A DNA stretch of 22,594 nt from CAYOXX01 sp964408025 (GTDB taxonomy: Bacteria > Acidobacteriota > DATKUA01). The stretch spans positions 1 through 22,594 of the forward strand of contig CAYOXX010000047.1 in the NCBI GenBank assembly GCA_964408025.1, written 5' to 3'. Under the pieces are notes generated by a model. It worked only from the letters and a program-made list of their open reading frames with translations. It made no database searches and was not told the DNA's origin. A program made the position numbers and the translations under genes. Of the stretch, positions 15,075-22,594 are shown piece after piece (position 1 is the stretch's first letter; each line of letters begins with the position of its first letter).

Positions 15075-17105
15075 CTACTCATCCAGCCAGCGGTCGAACC
15101 ACTCGACGATTCTATTGAGCCGATAGATAAGCAGCTCCGGCTCGCCGCCGCGCGAGAGTTCGTGGCCCTCGCGGGGAATGCGCAGGAACTCCACCGTGGC
15201 GCCGGCCAGCCGCAGCGCCATGTAGTACTCCTCGGCGTTGGAGATCGGCGCCCGGAAGTCGCACTCGCTGTGCAGGACCAGTGTTGGTGTTCTCACATGC
15301 TCGACGTAGGTGATCGGCGAATTCTCGAGCATCCATTCGAGGCGCTCGCTCCATGGCCAGCCCTGAAAGATCTCCTCCCACCCGTCGGGGAAGTCGGTAG
15401 TGGTGAAGAAGCTCATCATGTTGTAGAGGCCGCGGCAGGGTACTGCTGCCTTGAAGCGATCGGTCCGGCCGATCAGCCAGGCGGTCATGTAACCGCCATA
15501 GGAGCCGCCGGTGACGACCAAGTTCTCCCCGTCGATGAAGGGGAATTCAGAGATTGCAGTGTCGAGGGCGCCAAGGATATCGTTGCCGGGCAGCTCGCCC
15601 CAGCTTTCGGCGTTGGCGGCCATGAAGGGGGTGCCGTAGCCGCCGCTGCCGCGGGGGTTGGTATAGACTACCGCGTAGCCCCGGCCGGCGAGGACCTGGA
15701 ACTCCTGGAAGAATGCGTTGCCCCACATCACAGAGGGGCCGCCGTGGACCTCGAGCACAGCCGGGTACCGCTCGCCCTCCCGGAAGCCGCACGGCCTCAT
15801 CACCCAGCCATCGATGGAGACGCCGTCGATCTCGTGAATGAAGTGCTCCGCCGGCGACAGCTCCAGACCTGCGATCAGATCATCGTTAAAGCGCGTGAGG
15901 CGCTCTTCGCCGCCACCCCCGAGGTCAAAACGCGCCAGCTCCCGCGGGCTTACTGAATCTGTGACCGTGGCCACGACGCACCCCCCGTTCGGCGAGAGGG
16001 CGAACAGGTGGGGGCCGCCCCCGTAGTATGAATTCGTGCCTAGCTGCCTGTCGCCGCTAATCAGCAACGTCGGCTGGCCACCGTCCGCGTTGATCGACCA
16101 TAAAGAGATGTTTCCGTGGTCACCGGCCAAAAAGAATATACTCCGCCCGTCGGCGCTCCACCTGAGGTCCCTGGGGCTGCGGTCGAACTCGGCGGTGAGG
16201 TTGCGGAGATCGGACCCGTCGTCGCCAATTGTGCAGAGCGTGCTCTCGCTGCGGACCCGGTCGCTGCCCGCGAACGCGATCCGCTCGCCACCCGGCGACC
16301 AGGCGATCCGCGAGGCCCAGATGTCCTCGAGGAGTGTTGTTGTCGACGCGTCCGCGAGGCTGAGGAGGCAGAGGGACCCGCGCCTCTGGCCGCCCCTCGT
16401 GTCGGAGGCGGAGAAGGCGACTCTACCACCGTCGGGCGAAACGGCGAAGCCGTCCACCTCAAGGGTGCCGGAGGTAAGACGACGTGGTGTTTCGGTGCTG
16501 CCCACCGAGACGATGAATAGGTGCGGCCTCGTTTCTTCCAGGTAAGAGGTGCCCGTGCGGTAAACGTAATCGGTGATCAGGCGTGGCCCTTCCCTTTCGA
16601 CCTCCTCGTTCGTTTCAGCTTCCGGCGGTCGAGTGTCGGCGTCACCGGGTTCCGGCGCTGCCGCTGCGGTGAAGATAATCGAATCCCCGTCGGGCGTCCA
16701 CTGCAACGATCCCACTCCGCGAGGCATCTGCGTTAGCTGCACAGCCTCGCCTCCGCCGACGCCGATGAGGTGTATCTGCGGCCTGCCGCTCCTGGCGGAG
16801 ACAAAGGCTATGCGCCCCCCGTCGGGCGACCACTGCGGATTGTAATCTGATGCGGTATGGGTGGTAAGGCGGAGCCGGCGGGCACCGTCGGCGCTCACCA
16901 GGTGGATGTCGCGGAGGTACGAATTCGTCTCGCGGTCAGCTCGTGTGGCGACGAAGGCCACCCACTCACCACCCGGCGAGAAAACCGGATCGCTAACCAC
17001 AGTCCACTCGTAGAGATCCTCGGCAGTCATACCCCTCTTTTCCTGTCCGCATAGGGGAACAGCGAAGAGCAGGATTAGTATTGGGATCAGCGCTTTCCTA
17101 TCCAT
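15075..17105 (-). CDS. Exported S9-family prolyl oligopeptidase (dipeptidyl/acylaminoacyl peptidase type)
   Basis: Serine peptidases of this family cleave short peptides at the mouth of a beta-propeller; here a signal peptide (residues about 1-20, ending near LCGQ) places it in the periplasm or outside. The N-terminal two thirds contain repeated propeller blades of the type DPVFSPGGEWVAF, NPQWSPDGGRIAFVS, AVSPDGGRVAFSA and RDLRWSADGRSIFFLA. The C-terminal alpha/beta-hydrolase domain has the nucleophile motif GGSYGGYM (Ser about 535), the acid in HSECDFRAP (Asp about 616) and the base in REGHE (His about 648), so the triad is complete. About 676 residues, normal for the family. I prefer ATG at 17105, 9 bases after GGAG, over a TTG three codons upstream that sits too close to that site. 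Probably used for peptide scavenging. Confidence 0.92.
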   Translation of the reverse strand: MDRKALIPILILLFAVPLCGQEKRGMTAEDLYEWTVVSDPVFSPGGEWVAFVATRADRETNSYLRDIHLVSADGARRLRLTTHTASDYNPQWSPDGGRIAFVSARSGRPQIHLIGVGGGEAVQLTQMPRGVGSLQWTPDGDSIIFTAAAAPEPGDADTRPPEAETNEEVEREGPRLITDYVYRTGTSYLEETRPHLFIVSVGSTETPRRLTSGTLEVDGFAVSPDGGRVAFSASDTRGGQRRGSLCLLSLADASTTTLLEDIWASRIAWSPGGERIAFAGSDRVRSESTLCTIGDDGSDLRNLTAEFDRSPRDLRWSADGRSIFFLAGDHGNISLWSINADGGQPTLLISGDRQLGTNSYYGGGPHLFALSPNGGCVVATVTDSVSPRELARFDLGGGGEERLTRFNDDLIAGLELSPAEHFIHEIDGVSIDGWVMRPCGFREGERYPAVLEVHGGPSVMWGNAFFQEFQVLAGRGYAVVYTNPRGSGGYGTPFMAANAESWGELPGNDILGALDTAISEFPFIDGENLVVTGGSYGGYMTAWLIGRTDRFKAAVPCRGLYNMMSFFTTTDFPDGWEEIFQGWPWSERLEWMLENSPITYVEHVRTPTLVLHSECDFRAPISNAEEYYMALRLAGATVEFLRIPREGHELSRGGEPELLIYRLNRIVEWFDRWLDE

Positions 17106-17237
17106 GTCATTCAACTCCTTCGGTTGGCCGCCGGAATGATAGCAGGATACTAAGAGCTATCCAACGTCTGGATGGGCCTCGCCGCTTTTTTATTCACGGG
17201 GATTGGATTACGGCTGAGGAGGCTAGTAGCCCCCCCT

Positions 17238-17275
17238 TTGCCGGCGGTGCTCGCGGCCCTCCGCACCGCCGGCAA
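17238..17275. repeat. Perfect 13-bp stem hairpin (terminator or repeat)
   Basis: TTGCCGGCGGTGC (17238-17250) and GCACCGCCGGCAA (17263-17275) pair exactly around a 12-base loop. It lies 40 bases beyond the stop of the small minus-strand gene at 17315 and upstream of the peptidase gene, so it may end the former's transcript. It is followed on the minus strand by a G-run rather than T. Confidence 0.45.
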
Positions 17276-17314
17276 GAAGGTCTCTTGGTCTTAATAAACT
17301 ATACCGGCTTGCGC

Positions 17315-17842
17315 TTACCAGCTGCCCCTGTAATACACCTTTGCGTGTTTGAAACAATGTGAGATATGTTCGTAAATCTCTACTCTCAGGTAGTATTGGT
17401 TATTGATGTTATCGATTAAGTATGTGGGGCTGAGCGTCGCTTCGAATGAGCGCTCGTTGTAGTCGGCTCCTTCACTCTGCACTCGACAAACATAGCTGCC
17501 GTACACAGGTTCGCCAGATTCTCGACACAATGCGAGCGTTATTTCATCCAAGTCACTACTATCTTCGCAAACCAGCACTATTTTCCGGATCTTGGAGCCG
17601 TGCGGCAGGATGAGCGGCGCTACGAAGGAGCCGTAGCCGCCTGTAGAATAGAGCCGGCTACCGTCGTTGTAATAATCCTTGTACGAGAGTTCCGGTTGGA
17701 ACGCGGCTGCGGGGATACAGATGATCTTGGTCTTCCTCGGCGGCGTCGCCTCCCTGTCGAACGCGGACAGCGAGAGCACGACAATCGCGGACGCCGCCAC
17801 GATTGCCAGCGCACCAAGACTCAACGTAGCTGTTCTTCTCAT
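17315..17842 (-). CDS. Small membrane-anchored or secreted hypothetical protein
   Basis: I do not recognise the family. The 175-residue product begins MRRTATLSLGALAIVAASA, an uncleaved anchor or signal peptide ending near residue 30, followed by a soluble domain of about 145 residues with beta-strand-like segments (SKIRKIVLVCEDS, DEITLALCRES, QYYLRVEIYEH) and several Cys that could form disulfides. The pattern (polarised strands, late YYRGSW end) would fit a small beta-sandwich. ATG at 17842 is favoured because GAGGAGAG lies 9 bases upstream; an in-frame GTG at 17851 would abut that site. GC content is somewhat lower than that of the adjacent peptidase. No neighbour hints at a role. Confidence 0.6.
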   Translation of the reverse strand: MRRTATLSLGALAIVAASAIVVLSLSAFDREATPPRKTKIICIPAAAFQPELSYKDYYNDGSRLYSTGGYGSFVAPLILPHGSKIRKIVLVCEDSSDLDEITLALCRESGEPVYGSYVCRVQSEGADYNERSFEATLSPTYLIDNINNQYYLRVEIYEHISHCFKHAKVYYRGSW

Positions 17843-18110
17843 GACGTACACCTCTCCTCGATATGGTTTCAGGATGCATTATTTGTCCTTAGAGCTGCGG
17901 CGCCTGAACAGCCAAACAGATCGCTACTCAGGGCCTAAGTGTAGCGCCGTCACCGATACTCGCTCTGTCAGCGTTATTACGTCGTGCTCTCTCGTCCTGC
18001 GGTGCAGATTTACGGCTTGTTAGCAGCGGGTACAATAAGGAATTGATACGGCTCGAGCAGAGGCTCCTGCTGCAATTCTTACGCCGTTGCCTCTGTGTCA
18101 ACTTTACCAG
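17843..18110. other. Intergenic stretch without recognisable genes
   Basis: About 270 bases between the small secreted protein and the greA-linked genes. I see no RNA gene, repeat or convincing coding frame. Confidence 0.4.
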
Positions 18111-18413
18111 TTAGGGGCTTAGGTGTTCCTGCGCCTCGACGCCGACGATCTCATGGAAGCGGTCGCGGAAGCTTTGGACCGCGCCGACCTGCTCGTCCAG
18201 CGTCACCCGCTCGATACGGTGGGCGGGCAGGTACACCGTTGCCGGGCCGAGCTGCGGCTCGCCCTCGCCAGCGAGCTGTTGGCACCACTGCTCGAAGTTC
18301 GCCAGGTCGACACCCCGCATCACTACTCCGGCGGCGTCCAGGCGGATGAGCGTTCCCCAGAGCTGCTCTCTCGGCTCGCTGGCGTGGACAACTACCAAGT
18401 CCCCCGTGCCCAT
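18111..18413 (-). CDS. Conserved-looking hypothetical protein, 100 aa, greA-linked
   Basis: No family assigned. The product is soluble and acidic, starts MGTGDLVVVHASEPREQLWG and has an alternating beta pattern in its first 40 residues (LVVVHAS, LWGTLIRLDAAGVVMRGVD), a Trp-containing helix (FEQWCQQL) and a last strand PAHRIERVTLDE. The opening resembles a small Sm-like or SH3-like beta barrel, which is only a structural guess. Its ATG follows the stop of the upstream gene by 2 bases and its ribosome binding site (GGGAG) lies inside that gene's last codons, so the two are translationally coupled. With greA upstream in the same direction, a role linked to transcription or RNA is possible but unsupported by motif. 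Confidence 0.65.
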   Translation of the reverse strand: MGTGDLVVVHASEPREQLWGTLIRLDAAGVVMRGVDLANFEQWCQQLAGEGEPQLGPATVYLPAHRIERVTLDEQVGAVQSFRDRFHEIVGVEAQEHLSP

Positions 18414-18415
18414 TT

Positions 18416-18874
18416 TTACTCCCTTTCAAGCTGATGAACGGCCGCTTCGAGGATGCTGGTTGGTACCCCCTTGACGCTGAGGGTGCTACGCAGGTGGTAG
18501 TGGTCCTCGTCTACCTGTTCCATCGCTTCGAAACCGCTGTAGGTGCCGTCATCGCTTCCGTAGATCAAAACGATCGAACGCTTGGTGACGGCTCCTTTAC
18601 CACGCAGCTCGCCGAGGCGGCCGTTGTACTGCACGAAGTCGAAAATATCCGTTTTCTTCGGCGTAAGCGAGTATATCAGCTCCAGGCCCTCTTCGTGACC
18701 GTTCGTATGGAGCTCTATAACCATTTGGGCGGTGATCATCCCGTTTCCGCCCAGCGAGGAGATCATTTCCAGTGATATCGGCTCGCTAGGCCCGCCGATT
18801 ATCGTCAGGATCCCCTTGCCTGCCCATCGACCCGGCCTGAAGAGGTAGCTGTGCTCTTGGTAGGCAGTTTCCAT
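18416..18874 (-). CDS. Conserved-looking hypothetical protein, 152 aa, greA-linked
   Basis: No family recognised. Soluble, no signal peptide. The N-terminal portion has GKGILTIIGGPSEPISLEM, the middle has beta-rich ITAQMVIELHTNGHEEGLELIYSL, and the C-terminal half has RSIVLIYGSDDGTYSGFEAMEQVDEDHYHLRSTL, all consistent with a compact beta-rich fold. The ATG at 18874 has a strong AGGAGG seven bases upstream. It is followed after 2 bases by the 100-residue gene and preceded by greA with a gap of 108 bases, all on the minus strand; the three could form one operon. Whether the pair works with GreA or simply shares its promoter is open. Confidence 0.65.
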   Translation of the reverse strand: METAYQEHSYLFRPGRWAGKGILTIIGGPSEPISLEMISSLGGNGMITAQMVIELHTNGHEEGLELIYSLTPKKTDIFDFVQYNGRLGELRGKGAVTKRSIVLIYGSDDGTYSGFEAMEQVDEDHYHLRSTLSVKGVPTSILEAAVHQLERE

Positions 18875-18982
18875 TCCGCAGCCTCCTGGCAGCCTATTGC
18901 GGCTGCCGGTACTACTTACGAAACGTTTGGCTGCGAAAGTCCCCCTGGCTGGTTGTCGCCCCGATCGCCGCTGGCGGGCTGC

Positions 18983-19468
18983 TCAGTCCGCCCCCGGTTT
19001 CAGGCTCTCGTGGATCGTTTCGAACGAGAGGATTTCGAACTCCCTCGTCCCGCTGGGCACCTCCACCGTCACCTCGTCGCCGTCGCGCTTACCCAGCAGC
19101 GCCCGGCCGATGGGCGAGCCGACGCTGATCTTGCCGGCCGCCGCGTCGGCCTCCTCGGCTATCACCAGCCGGTAGGTGATCTCCTCCTCGCTCTCCAGGT
19201 CGAGCGCGGTGACGGTGCTGCCCAGGCCGATACGGTCCTGGGGAATCTTGCTGAAGTCGATGAGGCCGAGCTGGCGGTAGCGCTCCTGGAGCTGGCCCAG
19301 GCGGGCGCGGACGTAGTCCTGGCGCTCCTTGGCGGCCTGGTACTCGGCGTTCTCGCTCAGGTCGCCCAGCTCGCGCGCCCGCGCGATCTCCTGCGGAAGC
19401 TCGACCTTCAGCTCGTGCTGCAGCCGGTCGATATCCTCGCGCAGCCCCTTCAGTATCACCTCTCTCAT
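18983..19468 (-). CDS. greA: Transcription elongation factor GreA
   Basis: GreA enters the secondary channel of RNA polymerase and stimulates cleavage of backtracked RNA. The 161-residue product has the N-terminal antiparallel coiled coil (residues about 5-75) with the catalytic acidic tip in GDLSENAEYQAAKERQ, where Asp36 and Glu39 correspond to the conserved metal-coordinating pair. The C-terminal FKBP-like domain contains the conserved SPIGRALLGKRDGDEVTVEVPSGTREFEIL. ATG at 19468 is preceded by GGAGGAAGG. Length is normal (about 158). Two unknown genes follow downstream in the same direction. The tRNA-Phe gene diverges upstream. Confidence 0.96.
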   Translation of the reverse strand: MREVILKGLREDIDRLQHELKVELPQEIARARELGDLSENAEYQAAKERQDYVRARLGQLQERYRQLGLIDFSKIPQDRIGLGSTVTALDLESEEEITYRLVIAEEADAAAGKISVGSPIGRALLGKRDGDEVTVEVPSGTREFEILSFETIHESLKPGAD

Positions 19469-19602
19469 TTCCGCCCTTCCTCCACCAACGCGGGGCGAGA
19501 TTGTACACCAGGTGTCAAGGACCGCCGTTCCCGGCGGCCGGCCGCGTGGCGATTGCAGATCGCCAGAGTCGGCGTCGCCAATCCAATCCGTAACCTCAGC
19601 TC

Positions 19603-19631
19603 TTGACTGCCGATTTACTCGTGCCTATATT
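19603..19631 (+). promoter_or_regulatory. Strong sigma70-type promoter of tRNA-Phe
   Basis: TTGACT (19603-19608) and TATATT (19626-19631) are separated by 17 bases and match 5 of 6 consensus positions each. Transcription would start near 19638, about 23 bases before the mature tRNA. The region after the -10 becomes GC-rich (GCCCGGG), the sort of discriminator linked to stringent control of stable RNA genes, though it lies a little beyond the usual position. Confidence 0.75.
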
Positions 19632-19660
19632 GTGGATTGCCCGGGTGCCAGCCCGGCGGT

Positions 19661-19736
19661 GGCTCTGTAGCTCAGTTGGTAGAGCGAGGGACTGAAAATC
19701 CCTGCGTCGGTGGTTCGAATCCGCCCGGAGCCACCA
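19661..19736 (+). tRNA. tRNA-Phe (anticodon GAA)
   Basis: A complete cloverleaf of 76 bases. The acceptor stem GGCTCTG pairs with CGGAGCC (one T-G pair), the D-arm has AGCTCAGTTGGTAGAGC, the anticodon loop CTGAAAA lies between GGGA and TCCC, giving anticodon GAA, and the T-loop GGTTCGAATC is canonical. The 3' CCA is encoded at 19734-19736 after discriminator A. A T5 run follows directly and could help termination. Confidence 0.97.
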
Positions 19737-19827
19737 TTTTTACGCCTAAACATCAATAGCTTGCGGCTTCCGCACCCGCCGCGTATAAAACCTACACGTA
19801 AGCGATTGCGCCCACCGCGTGCTCACT

Positions 19828-21951
19828 CTAGAAATTGAAGTTGTAGACGACCTTCACGATCAATGCCCGGTCGCGCAGCGACGGCGCCTGGAGGCCGAAA
19901 CGGCGCCCCTCGTCGTAGACCAGCCAGGCTTCGGAGCCGGGGGCGTAGATCCAGCGCAGGCGGAAGTTGAAGACGAAGTCGTCGAGCAGCGAGGAGTACT
20001 GCGCCGCCACGCGCGTCGTGAGCGTGGGGCTGAAGTAATAGGAGAGCAGCAGTGTGGAGATAACGCTGTCGAAGCTGCCGCCGGGGATGTCGACGCTGTC
20101 GAGGGAGCACTCTGTGCCCAGGTGCAGCCGGGGCAGCGGCTTGAAGACCAGCTCAAGGCCGGCGCTGCGGATATCGCCGCCGTAGAAGCTGCCACCGTCG
20201 TAGCTCGCCGACAGGGCAATCCGGCGGGCAGGGTTGGAGTTGAAATAGATCGAAAGCCGGCGGTTGTGGTACTCCGCGGCCGGGATTACCACCCCGGGGG
20301 CGATCTGGAACGAGTAGGGTGCGCGCTCGCGGGTGTCGTTGTAGAGCACCATGAGCCAGTCTTCGGTCTGGAACAGCGCTATGAAGCCGGGCCTGATGGT
20401 TTGGGTTTCGACCACGCCGTCGTGGTTCTCGATGCGGCGATAGAGGTTTCCGAAAGTGAGCTGGCGGACGCCCGGCCACCCGGGCCTGGGATTATAGTGC
20501 ACATTTGCCGTGAGGGCCCGCTGGTCGGGCCTGCTGACGAAGCCGATACCCGGATCGAAGTTCGCGCCGATGTCGTCGTAGCGCACTATCCAGTCGTAGA
20601 GATCGGTGGTGTGGGATACGCTCGCCGTCCCGAACCAATTGCCCGTCTCGACACCCGGGCGGCCGCTGCGCGCCAGGCTGCCCTGGATCTTGAAGTTCGT
20701 GCCGAACAGGAACATGAAGTCACCGCCGACGGTGGTGTCTTCGGACTCCGCCACTCCCCGGCGGCTGGTGACGATGCCGCCGACGTAGCTGCGCCCCAGG
20801 ATGTTGTGCCTGACACGGGCGACGCCGAAATTCTCTCCCCCGAAGCCGCCGCTCTCGCGGGTCTGCATCGTCATCAGGCCGAGATGGGTATCGCCGACTA
20901 AACCGTAAGCTCGCGCGCCGCCGAGAATCGGCACCTCGCCGCCGCTGCGCAGTCCGATGCGGCGGCTGAAGAACACGTCCGCGCTCTCGTTGAGGCCGAA
21001 CTGGAAGAGGTCGGCGCTCTCGATGAAGAAATCGCGCTTCTCGGGGTAGAAGAGGCTGAAGCGGGTGAGGTTGACCTGCAGGGCGTCGCTCTCGACCTGG
21101 GCGAAGTCGGGATTGAGCGTCAGGTCGGCCGTCAGGTTCGATGTCACGCCCCACTTCACGTCGAGCCCGGCGTCGGCCTGGTAGTCGCTCTCGACGGCCG
21201 TCTCGCTGTAGCCGGCGATCCCGTACGGCTTGACCTCCAGGTCGACGCCGCGCTCGATGCCCCGCAGCCCGACCATGCGGGCATACTGGCTGACGCTGCC
21301 GAAATGGTAGTCCCGGCTAAGGTATGGCCAATAGACCGTCTCGTTTTTATGCCGGATGATCCGTTCCAGAACGAGTCCCATTTCGACCTCTTCGGTCGGC
21401 TTGAAGCGCAGCGAGAAGAACGGGATAGCAATCTCGAGCGTGAAGCCGAGCTCGTCGACGTTGCCGCGGGCGTACCAGATCGCGTCCCAATAATGGTTGT
21501 ACATACCGCTTTCTGAGTACTGCACGTCGAGCTTCGTTCCGAGCACGTTGGTGTCGAAGGCGACGGCGGTGCGGTTGTCGTTGAGCGAGTCGATTGCCAC
21601 CGTGAACGAATCGTCTTCGTCAACGTTGGCATCGCGCTCGAAGACGCGTGCGGCGATCCTTCCCGGCTCGCTGTCGTAGGCGCGCACGCCGAAGTAGAGG
21701 AAGCGGCTGTCGTAGCAGATGCGCACCTCAGTAAGCTCGCTGGCCGGCTCGCCGTTGTCCGGCTCGTACTGGCGGAAGTCTGTGAGCGGCTTGATTTCCT
21801 GCCAGAGCGGCTCGTCGAGGAGGCCGTCAATCCTGGGCGCCTCCTCTACCCGCACGGGGCGGACCACAGCCTCCTCACCCTGCACCTGGGCGGCGGACGG
21901 CGCCGCGATCAGCAGAAAGCAGATGAATAGAGTGGCAGTTCTGGCTCCCAA
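19828..21951 (-). CDS. DUF5916 outer membrane protein with CBM9-like N-terminal domain
   Basis: About 707 residues. After a signal peptide ending SAAQ comes a carbohydrate-binding-family-9-like domain (APRIDGLLDEPLWQEI, YDSRFLYFGVRAYDSEPGRIA, DDSFTVAIDSLNDNRTAVAFDTN, FTLEIAIPFFSLRF), then the DUF5916 part (VKWGVTSNLTADLTLNPDFAQVESD, FSLFYPEKRDFFIE) and many amphipathic beta strands to a C-terminal VVYNFNF. The final Phe and strand pattern indicate an outer membrane barrel. The family is common in Bacteroidota, Acidobacteriota and related groups; its function is unknown, with substrate binding or uptake suspected. No ATG fits the N-terminus. The TTG at 21951 is best: GGAGGG lies 7 bases upstream and the signal peptide begins at once. 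A GTG at 21966 is in frame but lacks a ribosome binding site. Confidence 0.88.
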   Translation of the reverse strand: MGARTATLFICFLLIAAPSAAQVQGEEAVVRPVRVEEAPRIDGLLDEPLWQEIKPLTDFRQYEPDNGEPASELTEVRICYDSRFLYFGVRAYDSEPGRIAARVFERDANVDEDDSFTVAIDSLNDNRTAVAFDTNVLGTKLDVQYSESGMYNHYWDAIWYARGNVDELGFTLEIAIPFFSLRFKPTEEVEMGLVLERIIRHKNETVYWPYLSRDYHFGSVSQYARMVGLRGIERGVDLEVKPYGIAGYSETAVESDYQADAGLDVKWGVTSNLTADLTLNPDFAQVESDALQVNLTRFSLFYPEKRDFFIESADLFQFGLNESADVFFSRRIGLRSGGEVPILGGARAYGLVGDTHLGLMTMQTRESGGFGGENFGVARVRHNILGRSYVGGIVTSRRGVAESEDTTVGGDFMFLFGTNFKIQGSLARSGRPGVETGNWFGTASVSHTTDLYDWIVRYDDIGANFDPGIGFVSRPDQRALTANVHYNPRPGWPGVRQLTFGNLYRRIENHDGVVETQTIRPGFIALFQTEDWLMVLYNDTRERAPYSFQIAPGVVIPAAEYHNRRLSIYFNSNPARRIALSASYDGGSFYGGDIRSAGLELVFKPLPRLHLGTECSLDSVDIPGGSFDSVISTLLLSYYFSPTLTTRVAAQYSSLLDDFVFNFRLRWIYAPGSEAWLVYDEGRRFGLQAPSLRDRALIVKVVYNFNF

Positions 21952-22021
21952 TGGAATTCCCTCCACTCGATCGAGGCCCTGCAGGCTGTCGCCGGCCGCA
22001 CTCCCCTTATTCCTTTCATAA

Positions 22022-22519
22022 AGATACGAAACGCCGACGCGAGTAGTTCACGCTACCGGGTTTTCCTATCTGCCGCATTATCCCTATAGCAGGAGGGCCG
22101 ACATTCTTGTCGGCCGGCCGGGGACAAGAATGTCCACGCTCCTGGTGTTTGGGAAAAGGGAATTAGACCGAGTATACTGTCTTGGAGATATCACGCATAG
22201 TATCAATAGGTTACGGGACGTCACGATACTTCGTTCTAACACCTTTTCTAGAGCATCCGCCTGTCTTTCTCGATGTTTTCAGACTTTTTACCGGATCGTC
22301 AGAGCTCTTTAAAAACATTCCAGTCGTAGCGGGATTACTTTAACCACCGCGGAACTTGACTCGCTACTGTCGTCGTGACAATCTCGCCGCCAGGGGAGGG
22401 CATTGAACGGCACGAGGAGTCGGCCCGCGATTGCAGGTGAGGCTCCGCGTCACCCGATTTCGCTGCTTTTCCCGGATTACGAATTGGCGAGTATTCTTTC
22501 CGAACGGAGGAGAGAGGAA
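22022..22519. other. Intergenic region with one REP-like element
   Basis: Roughly 500 bases between the DUF5916 gene and the partial secreted gene at the right edge. The only structure I see is the inverted repeat at 22090-22144. No RNA gene or convincing coding frame is visible. Confidence 0.5.
22090..22144. repeat. REP-like interrupted inverted repeat
   Basis: Outer arms CAGGAG (22090-22095) and CTCCTG (22139-22144) and inner arms GACATTCTTGTC (22100-22111) and GACAAGAATGTC (22123-22134) are exact inverted repeats, flanking a GGCCGGCC-containing loop. Size and form fit a dispersed REP/MITE-type palindromic element; only one copy is in this window. Confidence 0.6.
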
Positions 22520-22594
22520 GTGAGAAATAACGTAGCGGCTATCGCGTTTGCGCTGCTGGCGTGCCTGGCGCTGTGCTCGGGGCCGGCGCCGGCC
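22520..22594 (+). CDS. 5' end of a secreted protein gene (partial, signal peptide only)
   Basis: GTG at 22520 is preceded by a strong GGAGGAGAGAGGA site and opens a frame that runs off the window. The 25 visible residues begin MRNNVAAIAFALLACLALC and end SGPAPA, an evident signal peptide (or a lipoprotein signal, if one of the Cys is a lipobox). The mature protein is not in view, so no function can be given. Confidence 0.7.
   Translation, partial: MRNNVAAIAFALLACLALCSGPAPA

Noticed and set aside
14991..15956. 321-codon plus-strand frame opposite the S9 peptidase
   Set aside because: Antisense to the catalytic domain, which has an intact Ser-Asp-His triad; no motifs in the antisense product.
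19819..20901. 360-codon plus-strand frame opposite the DUF5916 gene
   Set aside because: Antisense shadow of a high-GC barrel gene with clear DUF5916 features.

Overview
The window looks like a piece of a high-GC Gram-negative bacterial genome. Evidence for an outer membrane and an active secretion route includes an outer-membrane-type DUF5916 barrel protein ending in Phe, several exported hydrolases with clear signal peptides, a GreA factor and a tRNA-Phe. The gene mix (S9 peptidase, DUF5916, SUMF1-domain protein, B12-type radical SAM, KamA-like radical SAM) resembles uncultured Acidobacteriota or FCB-group lineages. That placement is inference from gene content only.

Layout. (1) 1-1720 is very AT-rich, with one large alpha-helical, HEAT-like gene of unknown function, and differs sharply from everything after it; two small ORFs sit at the transition. 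(2) 1863-6442 holds two divergently transcribed exported Ntn-hydrolase-type proteins: a choloylglycine-hydrolase-like enzyme with a long C-terminal extension (minus) and a gamma-glutamyltranspeptidase-like protein (plus). (3) 6619-9644 holds two divergent radical SAM genes, a B12-binding-type enzyme (minus) and a KamA-family enzyme (plus). (4) 9737-10734 holds hairpins, a G-quadruplex motif and a secreted SUMF1-domain gene whose signal peptide is separated from its body by a one-base frameshift. (5) 10787-13289 holds a divergent pair for activated sugars: a nucleotide-sugar dehydrogenase and a UDP-glucuronate-4-epimerase-like enzyme. (6) 13286-14831 is a HigB toxin / HigA antitoxin module in which the antitoxin carries an ImmA/IrrE-type zinc peptidase domain, with a readable promoter and a candidate operator. 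(7) 15075-17842 holds an exported S9 prolyl oligopeptidase and a small membrane-anchored or secreted protein. (8) 18111-19468 has greA followed by two conserved-looking unknown genes in one direction. (9) 19603-19736 is a tRNA-Phe gene with a strong promoter. (10) 19828-21951 is the DUF5916 outer membrane protein, followed by a REP-like inverted repeat and, at the right edge, the first 25 codons of another secreted protein.

Most genes are single transcription units; only higBA and the 18.1-18.9 kb pair are tightly coupled. No complete new defence or biosynthetic system can be demonstrated. The items most worth following are the AT-rich solenoid gene (possibly the C-terminal part of a larger immune-type protein), the peptidase-fused antitoxin module, the frameshifted SUMF1 gene, and the greA-linked unknown pair.
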